A stretch of 64,000 bases of DNA from Bacteroides sp. (GTDB lineage: Bacteria; Bacteroidota; Bacteroidia; Bacteroidales; Muribaculaceae). Under the pieces are notes generated by a model, which was given only the letters and a program-made list of their open reading frames with translations, was not told where the DNA came from and searched no databases. A program made the translations under genes and the position numbers. The stretch lies in the NCBI GenBank assembly GCA_023665145.1, contig JAMPEM010000007.1:28532-92531 (forward strand), read 5' to 3'. Below are positions 63,235-64,000 of the stretch, piece by piece; position 1 is the first letter of the stretch, and the number at the start of each line of letters is the position of its first letter.

Positions 63235-63816
63235 TTACTTACTTTGCTCTGCCATAGCGCGTCCGGCTCTGTATGCCTTAATGTTCATTTCTACTATAGC
63301 ATCTCCCTTTGCCCCGAATACTGTCCGGATACCCTCTTCTATTTTCTCTGATTCTATCTCAATAAATGGTGATGCAGCTCCTAAAAGAACCATATTCGCA
63401 GTACGAGGAGATGCAACTTCCTTTGCCAATGCATCGCAATCAAATGCTACTACATGCTGATGCCCCTTCATCTCTGCCATGACATCATCCATCTCCGGAT
63501 AATTCGGAATATTAACAAAAGGAACAGTGTTGGTGACGATCCATCCCTCAGAACTCAAATAAGGGAGATATCTTAAAGCCTCCATCGGCTCAAGTGAGAT
63601 TATCAAATCTGCCCCACCAAGTGGAATTAAATCCGAGGCAATAGCCGTGCTTGAAATTCTAAGATTTGATTGCACATCGCCTCCTCGCTGTGACATTCCA
63701 TGCACTTCCGCTTGCTTGATATGAAGTCCCTCTTTTAGAGCCGCTGCTCCAAGTATTGTGGCTATCGAAAGTATGCCCTGGCCTCCTACTCCGGCCAGTA
63801 CTATATCTGTTTTCAT
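63235..63816 (-). CDS. iorB: Indolepyruvate ferredoxin oxidoreductase, beta subunit
   Basis: 193 residues, standard for IorB. It starts with DIVLAGVGGQGILSIATILG, followed by KQAEVHGMSQRGGDVQSNLRI, and the 2-oxoacid:ferredoxin oxidoreductase gamma fold throughout. With the alpha subunit (expected just beyond the right edge) it decarboxylates aryl-pyruvates to aryl-acetyl-CoA and reduced ferredoxin. It is upstream of the aminotransferase by 50 bp on the same strand. Confidence 0.94.
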   Translation of the reverse strand: MKTDIVLAGVGGQGILSIATILGAAALKEGLHIKQAEVHGMSQRGGDVQSNLRISSTAIASDLIPLGGADLIISLEPMEALRYLPYLSSEGWIVTNTVPFVNIPNYPEMDDVMAEMKGHQHVVAFDCDALAKEVASPRTANMVLLGAASPFIEIESEKIEEGIRTVFGAKGDAIVEMNIKAYRAGRAMAEQSK

Positions 63817-63868
63817 TTTTTGCTGATTTTTTTGAAGATTTTATTGAGCATAGTGATGATTAAAAAAT

Positions 63869-63993
63869 AACTTGGTAGGTTTTTTGAGAGTATTTTCGAG
63901 TGATTTTCTTCTATCTGAAAAAGGAGCATAGCGGGCTATGCGACTGTTCAGATGGGAGAAAAGCGCCGAAAAGACTTCAAAAAACACCAAGTT
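63869..63993. repeat. 125-bp imperfect palindrome
   Basis: The left arm (63869-63932, starting aacttggt) and the complement of the right arm (63993-63935) match over most of their length, ending in a perfect GCATAGC/GCTATGC stem with a GG loop. It lies 52 bp upstream of iorB. It may be an intergenic palindromic repeat, a MITE, or a folded RNA element of the operon. Confidence 0.65.
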
Positions 63994-64000
63994 GGTAATC

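Overview
The window looks like a chromosomal segment of a gut-type member of the Bacteroidales, most probably near Muribaculaceae or Bacteroidaceae. The family call is inference; the order is well supported. Evidence: a fused LpxC-FabZ protein, Bacteroides-type promoters (TTTG, about 20 bp, then TAnnTTTG), serine palmitoyltransferase for sphingolipids, a Na+-pumping methylmalonyl-CoA decarboxylase for propionate formation, DUF4296/DUF3332 lipoproteins, and secreted proteins ending in a type-IX-secretion-like tail. Base composition is moderate to AT-rich. There are no rRNA or tRNA genes, no CRISPR array, no phage module and no intact transposase.

Layout. 1-2017: partial GH13 amylase and a patatin-like lipase, then a secreted protein (2372-3616). 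4076-8784: the five-gene succinate-to-propionate operon (mce, mmdA, oadG-like, biotin carrier, oadB-like) with stem-loops in its intercistronic gaps. 9072-12236: lipid A genes lpxD, lpxC/fabZ, lpxA. 12596-16466: dnaK, then the sphingolipid enzyme spt with a pRiA4b ORF-3-like partner. 16547-23270: a lipoprotein, uvrA, a P-loop kinase, groEL-groES and a DUF3108 protein. 23481-25493: serC-serA. 25649-31956: three large proteins (leucine-rich repeat, beta-helix, CotH-type), two of them with the secretion-like tail. 32079-34763: rhlE-rlmH-nadC. 34975-40085: two ECF sigma factors flanking a flavodiiron protein / DNA glycosylase / DedA / rpe operon. 40338-43130: prmA and a small-envelope-protein cluster with a duplicated YtxH gene. 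43267-45216: purM and an NlpC/P60 peptidase. 45811-52824: ddl-ileS and dksA-lspA-DUF4296. 53018-57471: a small unknown gene and DUF389-aroE-comEC. 57576-60439: an AT-rich accessory stretch with an XRE regulator and a GNAT protein. 60586-63816: CoA transferase, aminotransferase and iorB, which together look like an aromatic amino acid fermentation operon entering from beyond the right edge.

The most unusual items are: comEC split by one in-frame TGA; a small MITE-like inverted-repeat family found next to genes in several places; a 125-bp imperfect palindrome at the right end; a cluster of TTGTAAAT motifs around the XRE regulator; a LacI-type palindrome ahead of an ECF sigma gene; and alternative stem-loops just after that sigma gene. 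I did not find a clearly novel multi-gene system such as a defence island. Most of the window is housekeeping and energy metabolism.
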